Source: SIG701 sp045577175 (GTDB lineage: Bacteria; Bacillota; Clostridia; Oscillospirales; CAG-272). From it: 25,088 bases of DNA. Positions 1 through 6,790 of this stretch are shown here, piece by piece (positions within the stretch are counted from its first letter, which is position 1; each line of letters begins with the position of its first letter). The notes under the pieces are model-generated. The model was not told where the DNA came from. It did no database searches and was given only the letters and a program-made list of their open reading frames with translations. The DNA lies in the NCBI GenBank assembly GCA_045577175.1, contig JAZNHT010000068.1, positions 1 to 25,088 on the forward strand. Reading direction: 5' to 3'. Made by a program: the position numbers and the translations under genes.

Positions 1-4
1 CCGT

Positions 5-37
5 TAAAAAAAAAACGCGCCTCACGACGGCCACCAC
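5..37 (-). terminator. Possible terminator after the Cys/Asp-rich membrane protein
   Basis: Read on the minus strand, a short GC-rich segment with a weak GCC/GGC hairpin is followed by a run of ten T (positions 6-15 on the plus strand are A). The T-tract is good and the stem is poor. Confidence 0.4.
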
Positions 38-52
38 CTTTTCGGTTTCGGA

Positions 53-316
53 TTACTCCTCTACGGTGACCTCGGGTGCGTCGCAGTCGCACTCGTCCTC
101 GTAGCAGCAGATCGGCTCGTCGGAGTCGCAGCAGTCATCGAAGCAACAATCGTCACAGTCGTCGCACTCCAGCGTGATGGTGAAGTACTTCTTGAATACG
201 TTGTACAGAACGATAGCGGCAGCGGCAACAGCGGCCAGAACGCCAACGGTGATGACAACGATCTTCACCACATTATACTTTTTGCTCTCCACCGACTCAA
301 TATCCGTATGTCTCAT
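53..316 (-). CDS. Small single-pass membrane protein with a Cys/Asp-rich tail
   Basis: I do not recognise this 87-residue protein. A short polar N-terminus starting MRHTDIES leads into one hydrophobic helix (about residues 18-38, Val/Ala/Ile-rich), followed by a tail with ten Cys in about 35 residues, mostly as CC pairs and CxC/CxxC units among Asp and Glu. The layout suggests a membrane anchor carrying a metal- or thiol-reactive tail, but that is inference. I chose the ATG at 316 because GGAGG lies eight bases upstream; a start at 331 would put this Shine-Dalgarno inside the gene. It is divergent from nrdG and has its own promoter. An exported or cytosolic tail cannot be decided from sequence alone. 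Confidence 0.7.
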   Translation of the reverse strand: MRHTDIESVESKKYNVVKIVVITVGVLAAVAAAAIVLYNVFKKYFTITLECDDCDDCCFDDCCDSDEPICCYEDECDCDAPEVTVEE

Positions 317-351
317 AGAAAAAACCTCCAATAAAAATTATTTACAATTTT

Positions 352-379
352 ATTATATCATAAAAATTGCATTTTGCAA
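352..379 (-). promoter_or_regulatory. Sigma-A-type promoter of the Cys/Asp-rich protein gene
   Basis: On the minus strand a -35 TTGCAA (374-379) is separated by 16 bases from a perfect TATAAT (352-357), about 36 bases upstream of the ATG at 316. Confidence 0.65.
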
Positions 380-446
380 TAGATAGTATTGATTTTTTTG
401 TGAATTTTTATCCTCGGCCGCACACGAAAAGTTTCCGGCACCGCCC

Positions 447-475
447 TTGATTTGCACACGGATTTGTTGTATAAT
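447..475 (+). promoter_or_regulatory. Sigma-A-type promoter of the nrdG operon
   Basis: TTGATT (447-452), 17-base spacer, TATAAT (470-475). Transcription would begin near 482, which leaves only about seven bases before the upstream ATG at 489 and supports translation from the ATG at 522. Confidence 0.75.
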
Positions 476-521
476 ATAGGTATCGAATATGACTACCGTT
501 TGTAAAGATGAGGAATATACC

Positions 522-1100
522 ATGCTGCACACATCGCGCTACCCCAAAGCCCCCGAAATCACCGTTACGGAAATGCCTCTCCGCATGGCGGGCGTGATCC
601 GCGAATCGATCGTGGACGGACCGCAGCTCCGCTTTGTGGTATTCGTGCAGGGATGCCCCCACCACTGCCCCGGCTGTCACAATCCCGAATCGCACGATCC
701 CAAAGGCGGTTACGAATCGACCACGACGCGGCTCTGGAACGCGATCAAAGAAAATCCCCTGCTTCGCGGCGTGACCTTCTCCGGCGGCGAGCCGTTTTTG
801 TGGGCGGAAGAGCTTGCCGAGCTCGGACGGGCCGTCCGAGAAGCCGGACTGACGGTGATGACGTACACGGGATTTACTTACGAGGTTCTTCTTGAAAAAG
901 CAAAAACGGACGAGGGCGTGCACAAGCTCCTCACCGTCACAAATTATCTGGTGGACGGACCGTTCATCCTCGCCGAAAGAGATCTGAACATCAAATTCCG
1001 CGGCAGCCGAAACCAGCGGATTTTGGACATCACCTGCTACCCCAACTCGAAAAACGCCGTTTTAATGGATCTTGACCATCCCACCGCCCTGCGCGGCTGA
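522..1100 (+). CDS. nrdG: Anaerobic ribonucleoside-triphosphate reductase activating protein
   Basis: A 192-residue radical SAM enzyme that uses a [4Fe-4S] cluster and S-adenosylmethionine to place the glycyl radical on anaerobic ribonucleotide reductase NrdD. The cluster motif CPHHCPGC (C45, C49, C52, the NrdG CX3CX2C spacing) and the radical SAM SGGEP motif (about 86-90) are both visible. Length matches the family. The ATG at 522 has GAGG eight bases upstream; the in-frame ATG at 489 has no such site and sits almost on the predicted transcript start. No nrdD gene is in the window, so its partner must be elsewhere. It is first in a probable operon with the kinase and ruvX, which starts 22 bases after its stop. 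It supports strictly or facultatively anaerobic life. Confidence 0.93.
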   Translation: MLHTSRYPKAPEITVTEMPLRMAGVIRESIVDGPQLRFVVFVQGCPHHCPGCHNPESHDPKGGYESTTTRLWNAIKENPLLRGVTFSGGEPFLWAEELAELGRAVREAGLTVMTYTGFTYEVLLEKAKTDEGVHKLLTVTNYLVDGPFILAERDLNIKFRGSRNQRILDITCYPNSKNAVLMDLDHPTALRG

Positions 1101-1122
1101 TACAGAAAGGAGATTTATACCC

Positions 1123-2058
1123 ATGAAAAAAAGAGTGCTTGTCGTAAGCTCCGCCAATATGGACTTCGTACAGAGAATGCGCCGCGTACCGAACGCGGGT
1201 GAGACGATTGTGGAATCGTCCGAATACGGATACGGATACGTCCCGGGCGGCAAGGGTGCAAACAGCGCCGTCGCGTTTGCCCGCATGGGCGACGACTGCG
1301 TGTTCTGCACGCGCCTCGGTGCGGATGCAAACGGTGACCGCCTCCTTTCCGTTTATCAGAAGGAGGGGATCGACACGCGTTTCGCCGTCCGTGACAAAGA
1401 GGCGGCGACCGGTCTTGCCTCCATCCTCGTCGAGGAGGACGGCACGAACCGTATTCTTGTGTATCCCGGCGCGAACGAGCGATTGAATGAGGAGGACGTA
1501 GAGGAAGCGTTCACGTGCTATCCCGACGCGGTGTATCTCCAGTTTGAGATTCCGGATGCGCCTGTGCTGGCGGCGGCAAAATTTGCATCCGAGAAGGACA
1601 TCCCTCTGTTTGTGGATGCCGGTCCCGCCCGCGCCGATTTTCCGCTCGATCAGCTCGGTAAGGTAGAGATTTTCTCCCCCAACGAGACGGAGACGAAAAT
1701 CTTCACCGGCATCGATCCCTCCAATGCGGAGAACTGTCTGCGTGCGGCGATTAAGCTCGCCGGCATGGTGGATGCGAAATATATTGTCATCAAGCTGGGC
1801 GGACGCGGCGCGTTCCTCTATGACGGCAAGTATTATCACATCATCCCGTCGATCTCCGTCCCCGTTGCGGATACAACGGCGGCAGGCGACACGTTCACCG
1901 CCGCACTGATTCATTTCTACCTGAACGGCGTACCGATGGTGGACGCGGTACATCTTGCCAACTGCGCCGCCGCAATCGGTGTCTCCCGACCGGGCGCGTA
2001 CACGTCGATCCCGACGATCAAGGAAGTGCTCGCCTTTGCGGATCGTCATCCGCGCTGA
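1123..2058 (+). CDS. rbsK: PfkB-family carbohydrate kinase, ribokinase-like
   Basis: A 311-residue cytosolic sugar kinase of the ribokinase/PfkB family, which phosphorylates a sugar hydroxyl with ATP. The N-terminal substrate motif PGGKGAN is at about 41-47 and the C-terminal signature DTTAAGDTF at about 250-258, with D256 the expected catalytic base in the anion hole. Length fits ribokinase. AAAGGAG lies a few bases upstream of the ATG at 1123; the longer frame starting at 1072 lies within nrdG and lacks this support. No ribose transporter or rbsD is nearby, so ribose is only the most likely substrate; deoxyribose, fructose or a nucleoside are alternatives. It sits between nrdG and ruvX, an unusual context without an obvious shared pathway. 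Confidence 0.85.
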   Translation: MKKRVLVVSSANMDFVQRMRRVPNAGETIVESSEYGYGYVPGGKGANSAVAFARMGDDCVFCTRLGADANGDRLLSVYQKEGIDTRFAVRDKEAATGLASILVEEDGTNRILVYPGANERLNEEDVEEAFTCYPDAVYLQFEIPDAPVLAAAKFASEKDIPLFVDAGPARADFPLDQLGKVEIFSPNETETKIFTGIDPSNAENCLRAAIKLAGMVDAKYIVIKLGGRGAFLYDGKYYHIIPSISVPVADTTAAGDTFTAALIHFYLNGVPMVDAVHLANCAAAIGVSRPGAYTSIPTIKEVLAFADRHPR

Positions 2059-2069
2059 CGGAGGCTTGT

Positions 2070-2498
2070 ATGGCGAACAATCACGAAATTTACCTCGGTG
2101 TGGACTTCGGTGACGCCCGCACGGGACTTGCCCTGTCCGATGCGATGGGATTTCTCGCGTCGGGTGCCGGATGCATCCACAGCAAAAACCTGCGCGTAAC
2201 AGCGGAGGAAACCGCCGCCTTTGCGAAAGAAAAAGGGGTGGCGCGGATCGTCATCGGCAATCCGATCAACATGAACGGAACGGCAGGACCGCGCTCCGAG
2301 CGCGTCAAGGTGTTCGCCGACATGGTGGCGGAGCTTTCCGGCATCCCCGTGGAGATGATCGATGAGCGACTGACGACCGTATCGGCGCATCGGTTTTTGT
2401 CCGACTCCGGCGTGAGCGGCAAAAAACGGAAATCGTCCGTGGATGAGCTCTCCGCGACGCTGATTTTGCAGGATTATCTCGATCGCAAAAAACGCTGA
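2070..2498 (+). CDS. ruvX: Putative pre-16S rRNA nuclease / Holliday junction resolvase YqgF
   Basis: A 142-residue RNase H-fold protein of the YqgF/RuvX family, an essential housekeeping nuclease implicated in 16S rRNA 5' end maturation and earlier proposed as a resolvase. The first acidic motif GVDFGDARTG (10-19, catalytic D12) is clear, as are the IGNP strand and the DERLTT motif, all typical of the family. The C-terminal acidic residue is probably in SSVDELSA. The ATG at 2070 has GGAGG five bases upstream, and the gene starts 11 bases after the kinase stop, so it is probably the last gene of the nrdG transcript. A hairpin follows the stop immediately. Confidence 0.93.
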   Translation: MANNHEIYLGVDFGDARTGLALSDAMGFLASGAGCIHSKNLRVTAEETAAFAKEKGVARIVIGNPINMNGTAGPRSERVKVFADMVAELSGIPVEMIDERLTTVSAHRFLSDSGVSGKKRKSSVDELSATLILQDYLDRKKR

Positions 2499-2502
2499 AA
2501 GC

Positions 2503-2526
2503 AGCCGCAGGTACCCGCCTGCGGCT
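2503..2526 (+). terminator. Hairpin after ruvX
   Basis: A perfect nine-base stem AGCCGCAGG (2503-2511) / CCTGCGGCT (2518-2526) with a six-base loop follows the ruvX stop by four bases. The U-tract is poor (TCTCCC), so termination may be partial. Confidence 0.55.
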
Positions 2527-2568
2527 TCTCCCGTTCACACCGTTTCGTAAAAATTCTGTTGTCAAAAG

Positions 2569-2594
2569 CGGCGGGACACAAGGCCCCGCCCTAC
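2569..2594 (-). repeat. REP-like palindrome, divergent copy
   Basis: Read on the minus strand it begins GTAGGGCGGGG and ends TCCCGCCG like the other REP copies in this window, but has a different loop (CCTTGTG). It lies in the intergenic region after ruvX. Confidence 0.6.
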
Positions 2595-2598
2595 AAAG

Positions 2599-2856
2599 AT
2601 TGCGAAAAAATTCAATCCCAATTCGACTTTGTGTTCCCGGTTGAGTGTGCGTCTGTGTGAAGGCTCTCCCTGAGGGAGAGCTGTCAGCGCAGCTGACTGA
2701 GAGGCTAAAAAAGGCGGAAATTATGTTGTTTTTTCTGTCAATTCAGCCGTCATCCCTCTCCGTCACACCTTCGGTGTGCCACCTCTCCCATAGGGAGAGG
2801 CTTGGACGATGGGAATAACACATCGGGAACACAAAAGGTAATTGCGAAAAAATTCA
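2599..2856. repeat. Nested repeat block: 16-bp direct repeats, 12-bp inverted repeats, MITE core
   Basis: A 16-bp direct repeat ATTGCGAAAAAATTCA occurs at 2599-2614 and 2841-2856. Inside it lies a perfect 12-bp inverted repeat, TTTGTGTTCCCG (2628-2639) and CGGGAACACAAA (2824-2835). Inside that, exactly 20 bases in on each side, is the MITE-like element 2660-2803. The layered symmetry suggests an insertion or a folded RNA/DNA structure. This block accounts for most of the 374-base gap between ruvX and the DUF218 gene; I see no gene there. Confidence 0.55.
2660..2803. mobile_element. MITE-like element, copy 1 (144 bp)
   Basis: Non-coding element with inverted terminal arms. The left arm has a hairpin CTCTCCC/GGGAGAG, then a second hairpin around GTCAGC/GCTGAC, then GAGAGG. 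The right arm, read in reverse complement, has CTCTCCC/GGGAGAG, then a hairpin CACACC/GGTGTG, then GGAGAGGGA. The same arrangement of two hairpins per arm is found at 12318-12447, so the two are one family. No transposase lies inside; it would depend on an enzyme elsewhere. Confidence 0.65.
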
Positions 2857-2872
2857 CAAAGGGTTCCTATAT

Positions 2873-3667
2873 ATGAAAAATTCCAGAACCGACAGGGTAT
2901 TCTCCTGCCTCTACGGCATATTCGGCATCTTCACCGTCGTTTGCTTTGCTTCCTATCTTCTGAAGCTGATGCTGCATCCCGAGGGTGCGTTTCCGCTTTT
3001 CGTAACAGTCGCGATCATCTGCGGCATCACACTTCCCTTTCTGCTTCGCAAATTCCTCCGCACGCATCTGAAAAAAGCGTATCTTTTCCTGAAAATCCTC
3101 ATGTCGTGCGGCATGATTTTCTATGCTGTGACGTTTGCCGTTCTTGTCGGGTATATCTACCTCTCGCCGAGTGCTGAGCCGATGGCGGACAGCGGCAGTG
3201 AAAACGTATACATCGTCTTCGGTGCGAAGGTGAATCCGGACGGACCGGCAAAAACGCTCGCCTCCCGTTTGGATACCGCCGTGGAGGTTATGAAAAAAGA
3301 CACCTCCGCCGTCTGCATCGTAAGCGGTGGGCAGGGCTCAAACGAGCCGTTCACCGAGGCATCCTGTATGCGCGATTATATGGTCGCACGCGGCATCTCC
3401 CCCGATCGCATTTACATGGAGGAGCAGGCGTCCAACACGAAGGAGAACATCCGCTTCTCCCTCGCCGTGATTGAGGAGGAGGGGCTCACAGAGAGACAGA
3501 TCATCTGCCTATCCTCCGACACGCACATTCCGCGCATCCGACTGATGTGCGCGCGTGCCGGCGTGGATGCGTTGTACATCAAAGCGGAAACGCCCGTGAA
3601 GGTGTTTCTGTTTACGACATGGGTGCGAGAGTACCTGTCGTATGTGAAGATGCTGGTGGGAATCTGA
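2873..3667 (+). CDS. DUF218 (YdcF/SanA/ElyC-like) protein with three N-terminal membrane helices
   Basis: A 264-residue membrane protein. Hydrophobic helices at about 12-32, 41-58 and 73-97 precede a soluble DUF218 domain from about 110 to the end. Family motifs are visible: VFGAKV (115-120), the glycine-rich SGGQGSNE (151-158), and MEEQASNTKEN (182-192), followed by the SSDTHIPR segment. Family members are linked to envelope processes such as lipid carrier recycling and vancomycin or detergent sensitivity, but the reaction of this one is unknown. The start has a modest AAAGGG about nine bases upstream. It is convergent with trpB and not clearly in an operon. Confidence 0.82.
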   Translation: MKNSRTDRVFSCLYGIFGIFTVVCFASYLLKLMLHPEGAFPLFVTVAIICGITLPFLLRKFLRTHLKKAYLFLKILMSCGMIFYAVTFAVLVGYIYLSPSAEPMADSGSENVYIVFGAKVNPDGPAKTLASRLDTAVEVMKKDTSAVCIVSGGQGSNEPFTEASCMRDYMVARGISPDRIYMEEQASNTKENIRFSLAVIEEEGLTERQIICLSSDTHIPRIRLMCARAGVDALYIKAETPVKVFLFTTWVREYLSYVKMLVGI

Positions 3668-3679
3668 TGAATAAAACAG

Positions 3680-3781
3680 GGCGGAGGAAGAAACTTCGGC
3701 GTGGCAGGGGTTCCCAAAAACAAACAAAGTGAGTTTTTGGGGTTCCCTGAGTTGGTTTTTCCTTCGCCCTCTTTATTTTTT
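3680..3781. terminator. Terminator structures between convergent DUF218 gene and trpB
   Basis: An outer stem GGGCGGAGG (3680-3688) / CCTTCGCCC (3761-3769) with one wobble pair is followed on the plus strand by TCTTTATTTTTTT, a good U-tract. Inside it a nine-base perfect stem CCCAAAAAC (3713-3721) / GTTTTTGGG (3733-3741) could end trpB transcription on the other strand. Confidence 0.5.
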
Positions 3782-3783
3782 TC

Positions 3784-5013
3784 TCAGCGCAGACCGTACT
3801 TCTCGCCGTAGTTTTCAAGGATGTAGTCCATATCCTTGTCGCCGCGGCCGCTGAGGTTGATGATGATCGAGCCGTTTTTCATCGTCTTAGCGAGACGGAT
3901 GGCGTGGGCAACCGCGTGGCTGCTCTCAATCGCCGGGATGATGCCCTCGAGGCGCGACAGCGTAAAAAACGCATCGACGGCCTCCTCGTCATCGACAACG
4001 TCGTACTTGACGCGTCCGAGATCACGGAGAAACGCGTGCTCGGGACCGGAGGACGGATAATCCAGACCGCTCGCCACGGAGTACACCGGCGCAGGCTCGC
4101 CGTTTTCGTCCTTCAGCATGATCGAATTGAAGCCGTGCATGACACCCTCCGTGCCGTACTGGAGGGAAGCGGCGTGATCGCCGAGCTTTGCACCGCGTCC
4201 GAGCGGCTCAACGCCGTAGATGTCCACGGGATCGTTGAGGAAGCCGGAGAAGAAGCCTGCCGCGTTCGATCCGCCGCCGACGCAAGCCGTGATCGCGTCC
4301 GGCAGATGTCCCGTCATCTCGACGAACTGCTCGCGTGCCTCGATACCGACGACGTGCTGGAAATCGCGCACCATCATCGGGAACGGATGCGGACCGAGCA
4401 CCGAGCCGATGCAGTAGATGCAGTCCTTGTACTCCTTCGCATACGCGTCAAAAGCGGCATCGACCGCCTCCTTCAGCGTAGCGAGACCGTGTGTGACCTC
4501 GACAACGTTCGCGCCGAGAATCTTCATGCGTGCGACGTTCGGCGCCTGCTTTTTAATATCGACGGAGCCCATGTAGATGTCGCACTCCAGTCCGAAATAA
4601 GCAGCGGCGGTTGCGAGTGCCACACCGTGCTGACCGGCACCTGTCTCGGCGATGATCTTCTTTTTGCCCATGTGTTTCGCAAGCAGCGCCTCGCCCATGC
4701 AGTGATTCAGCTTGTGCGCACCCGTGTGGTTGAGATCCTCTCTCTTGGCGTAGAGCTGGACGTTGCCGAGCGAATTGGACAGTCTCTCCAGATGGGAAAT
4801 CGGCGTCGGTCTGCCCTGGAATTCCTTGCGGACACGGCGCAATTCCGCGATAAACTTGCGCGACTGGCAGATGGAGAAATACGCCTCCGTGATCTCCGCC
4901 ATCGCCGCCTTCAGCTCGTCCGAGATGAACACGCCGCCGTAGCGTCCGAAATAGCCCTCCGCGTTCGGATAATTGCGGAAATACGTATCAAAATCCACTC
5001 CGTTAAAAATCAT
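3784..5013 (-). CDS. trpB: Tryptophan synthase beta chain
   Basis: A 409-residue PLP enzyme that condenses indole with L-serine to give L-tryptophan. The PLP lysine is in NHTGAHKLNH (K101), the catalytic glutamate in ETGAGQHG (E123), and the phosphate-binding loop GGGSNAAG is at about 246-253. Length and motifs match TrpB1-type enzymes. The ATG at 5013 has AAAGGAG eight bases upstream. No trpA, trpC, trpD, trpE or trpF is adjacent, so this is an orphan beta chain: it either pairs with an unlinked TrpA or salvages free indole. Expression is controlled by a T-box leader directly upstream whose specifier reads UGG, so it should be induced when charged tRNA-Trp is scarce. Confidence 0.95.
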   Translation of the reverse strand: MIFNGVDFDTYFRNYPNAEGYFGRYGGVFISDELKAAMAEITEAYFSICQSRKFIAELRRVRKEFQGRPTPISHLERLSNSLGNVQLYAKREDLNHTGAHKLNHCMGEALLAKHMGKKKIIAETGAGQHGVALATAAAYFGLECDIYMGSVDIKKQAPNVARMKILGANVVEVTHGLATLKEAVDAAFDAYAKEYKDCIYCIGSVLGPHPFPMMVRDFQHVVGIEAREQFVEMTGHLPDAITACVGGGSNAAGFFSGFLNDPVDIYGVEPLGRGAKLGDHAASLQYGTEGVMHGFNSIMLKDENGEPAPVYSVASGLDYPSSGPEHAFLRDLGRVKYDVVDDEEAVDAFFTLSRLEGIIPAIESSHAVAHAIRLAKTMKNGSIIINLSGRGDKDMDYILENYGEKYGLR

Positions 5014-5039
5014 AGCAATATCTCCTTTGGATGAATTAC

Positions 5040-5309
5040 AAAATAAAAGCCCGACAAATCACACTGTGATCTGTCGGGACAGAAAAACAATTTCTGCGGT
5101 GCCACCCGATTTGGACGGTATTCCGCCCCTCTCTGCGCGTACTTCATACGCCGACCTTTGATAACGGAGTGTCCCTCTCCGTCCCGCATCGGCAAAAACC
5201 TTCCGCGCGCCCTCATGAACCCATTCCCTCCCCGATCCGTACCGCGATCCCAGCACCCGCGGCTCTCTGTGACGAACGATGAAAAGGTACTTCATTCCAC
5301 TCATCGGTT
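5040..5309 (-). promoter_or_regulatory. T-box riboswitch leader, Trp specifier
   Basis: The conserved T-box core, read on the minus strand as GGGTGGCACCGC, is at 5096-5107. It is followed by a terminator hairpin with arms CCCGACAGATCACA and TGTGATTTGTCGGG (5050-5078) and a T-rich tract. In the stem I region GGGAATGGGTTC (5217-5228) carries a candidate specifier TGG (5221-5223), the tryptophan codon. The T-box TGGC would pair with a tRNA 3' end GCCA, consistent with the G73 discriminator of bacterial tRNA-Trp. Uncharged tRNA-Trp should stabilise the antiterminator and switch on trpB. Confidence 0.9.
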
Positions 5310-5315
5310 TATTGT

Positions 5316-5344
5316 ATTATAGCACGCCGGATGTGCGCTGTCAA
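5316..5344 (-). promoter_or_regulatory. Consensus promoter of the trpB T-box leader
   Basis: On the minus strand TTGACA (5339-5344), 17-base spacer, TATAAT (5316-5321), with an extended -10 TGC before the TATAAT. The predicted start near 5309 gives a leader of about 295 bases to the ATG. Confidence 0.88.
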
Positions 5345-5396
5345 GTGTTTTTTTGCGATCGGATGAAATTTCCGCTTTCCTTTTTGCCGTCTGCCC

Positions 5397-5425
5397 TTGA
5401 CTTTACGGACAAGATATGATATAAA
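5397..5425 (+). promoter_or_regulatory. Promoter of the acyltransferase gene
   Basis: TTGACT (5397-5402), 17-base spacer, TATAAA (5420-5425). The start would be near 5432, leaving a 33-base leader to the ATG at 5465. It is back to back with the trpB T-box promoter. Confidence 0.7.
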
Positions 5426-5464
5426 TAATCGTAGACCGAAAAATTTTCACGATTGGAGTTTATT

Positions 5465-6751
5465 ATGAAAATCAAAACCGCCCCGGCACGGTACGAGGAT
5501 GTCGCGGCTCTGCCGCCCGCCGTACACCAGAAACCCCGGCGGGCAAATTTCTTTTTCCGCACGCTCATGAAGGTCGTCTCCGAGTTGTTTCTCGCCTCCG
5601 AGAAGCCCACGCTTACGAAAATCGGCATGGATCGCCTCGGCAAGGACGAGCCTTGCATCTATCTGATGAACCACTCCTGCTTCATCGATCTGCCGATCGC
5701 GGCATCGATGATTTACCCCCGTCCGTTCAGCATCGTTGCGACGTCGGACAGCTTTGTCGGCAAGGATTGGCTCATGCGGCAGATCGGCTGTATCCCCACG
5801 CAGAAATTCGTGCCGGATCTCATGCTGATCCGCGATATGCTCTATGCGGTGAAGGAGAACCGATCCTCCATCGTCATGTATCCCGAGGCGAGCTATTCGT
5901 TCGACGGTACGGCAACACCGCTGCCCGATACGCTCGCGCACTGCCTCAAAAAGCTCGGCGTGCCGCTTGTCATGATCCGCACCGACGGCGCATTTCTGCG
6001 CGATCCGCTCTACAACAACATCCAGGTGCGCAAGGTGCACGTCACGGCGGAGATGGAGTATCTGCTCTCCGCACAGGAGATCGCGGCGATGTCAACCGAC
6101 GAGCTGACCGAGGTGCTTCAGGCGGAATTTACGTTTGACAATTTCCGCAGGCAGCAACAAAGCGGACTGAAGGTAACCGAGCCGTTCCGTGCGGATTATC
6201 TGCACCGCGTGCTCTACAAATGTCCGCACTGCCTCACCGAGGGCGAGACGGAGGGCAAGGGCATCCACCTGACGTGCAAAAAGTGCGGCAAGCAGTATGA
6301 GCTAACGGAGGACGGCTTCCTCAAGGCCGTGGACGGAGACGGAAAATTCGATCACATCCCCGATTGGTACCGCTGGGAGCGCGAGGAGGTACGCGAAGAA
6401 ATCCTCTCGGGCACCTACGGATTTACGACCGAGGTGGACATTCTGATGCTGGTGGACACAAAATGCGTCTACCGTGTCGGCACGGGCACGCTTTCACACA
6501 ACGCGGACGGCTTCACGCTGACGGGCTGTGACGGAAAGCTCACATACACGCAGAGTCCGCAATCGTCCTACAGCCTGTACGCGGATTACAACTGGTACGA
6601 AATCGGTGACGTGATCTGCATCGGCACGAAAAAGGTGCTGTACTACTGCATCCCGAAGGACACGAAAATCAGCGTTGCGAAGGCACGTCTCGCGTCGGAG
6701 GAGCTGTACAAAATCGTGCGGGCGAGAGCACGCACGGAAACGAACGGGTAA
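5465..6751 (+). CDS. PlsC-like acyltransferase fused to a zinc ribbon and C-terminal domain
   Basis: A 428-residue protein. Residues about 50-200 form a lysophospholipid-type acyltransferase domain: the NHSCFID motif gives the HX4D pair (H70, D75), and YPEAS (139-143) replaces the usual FPEGT. Such enzymes move acyl groups to glycerophosphate lipids at the membrane face. The domain is followed by a four-Cys zinc ribbon, CPHC (253-256) and CKKC (271-274), and a C-terminal part of about 150 residues that I do not recognise. Ordinary PlsC proteins are about 240 residues and lack the ribbon. The ATG at 5465 follows TTGGAG; the frame also opens at 5453 without a good site. The substrate is not predictable. 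The gene appears to be a single transcription unit with its own promoter and terminator. Confidence 0.82.
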   Translation: MKIKTAPARYEDVAALPPAVHQKPRRANFFFRTLMKVVSELFLASEKPTLTKIGMDRLGKDEPCIYLMNHSCFIDLPIAASMIYPRPFSIVATSDSFVGKDWLMRQIGCIPTQKFVPDLMLIRDMLYAVKENRSSIVMYPEASYSFDGTATPLPDTLAHCLKKLGVPLVMIRTDGAFLRDPLYNNIQVRKVHVTAEMEYLLSAQEIAAMSTDELTEVLQAEFTFDNFRRQQQSGLKVTEPFRADYLHRVLYKCPHCLTEGETEGKGIHLTCKKCGKQYELTEDGFLKAVDGDGKFDHIPDWYRWEREEVREEILSGTYGFTTEVDILMLVDTKCVYRVGTGTLSHNADGFTLTGCDGKLTYTQSPQSSYSLYADYNWYEIGDVICIGTKKVLYYCIPKDTKISVAKARLASEELYKIVRARARTETNG

Positions 6752-6757
6752 ACAAAT

Positions 6758-6790
6758 CCCCGACAGATTTTTGTCTGTCGGGACATTTTT
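6758..6790 (+). terminator. Intrinsic terminator after the acyltransferase
   Basis: Perfect nine-base stem CCCGACAGA (6759-6767) / TCTGTCGGG (6774-6782), six-base loop, then ACATTTTTATT. The arm sequence is the same as in the trpB T-box terminator. Confidence 0.88.

Noticed and set aside
1030..2049. 339-codon minus-strand frame opposite the ribokinase-like gene
   Set aside because: Shadow frame; the plus-strand gene has all family motifs and a good ribosome site.
3904..5034. 376-codon plus-strand open frame opposite trpB
   Set aside because: In codon register with trpB, rich in Arg and His as expected for an antisense frame, and it runs over the T-box end.
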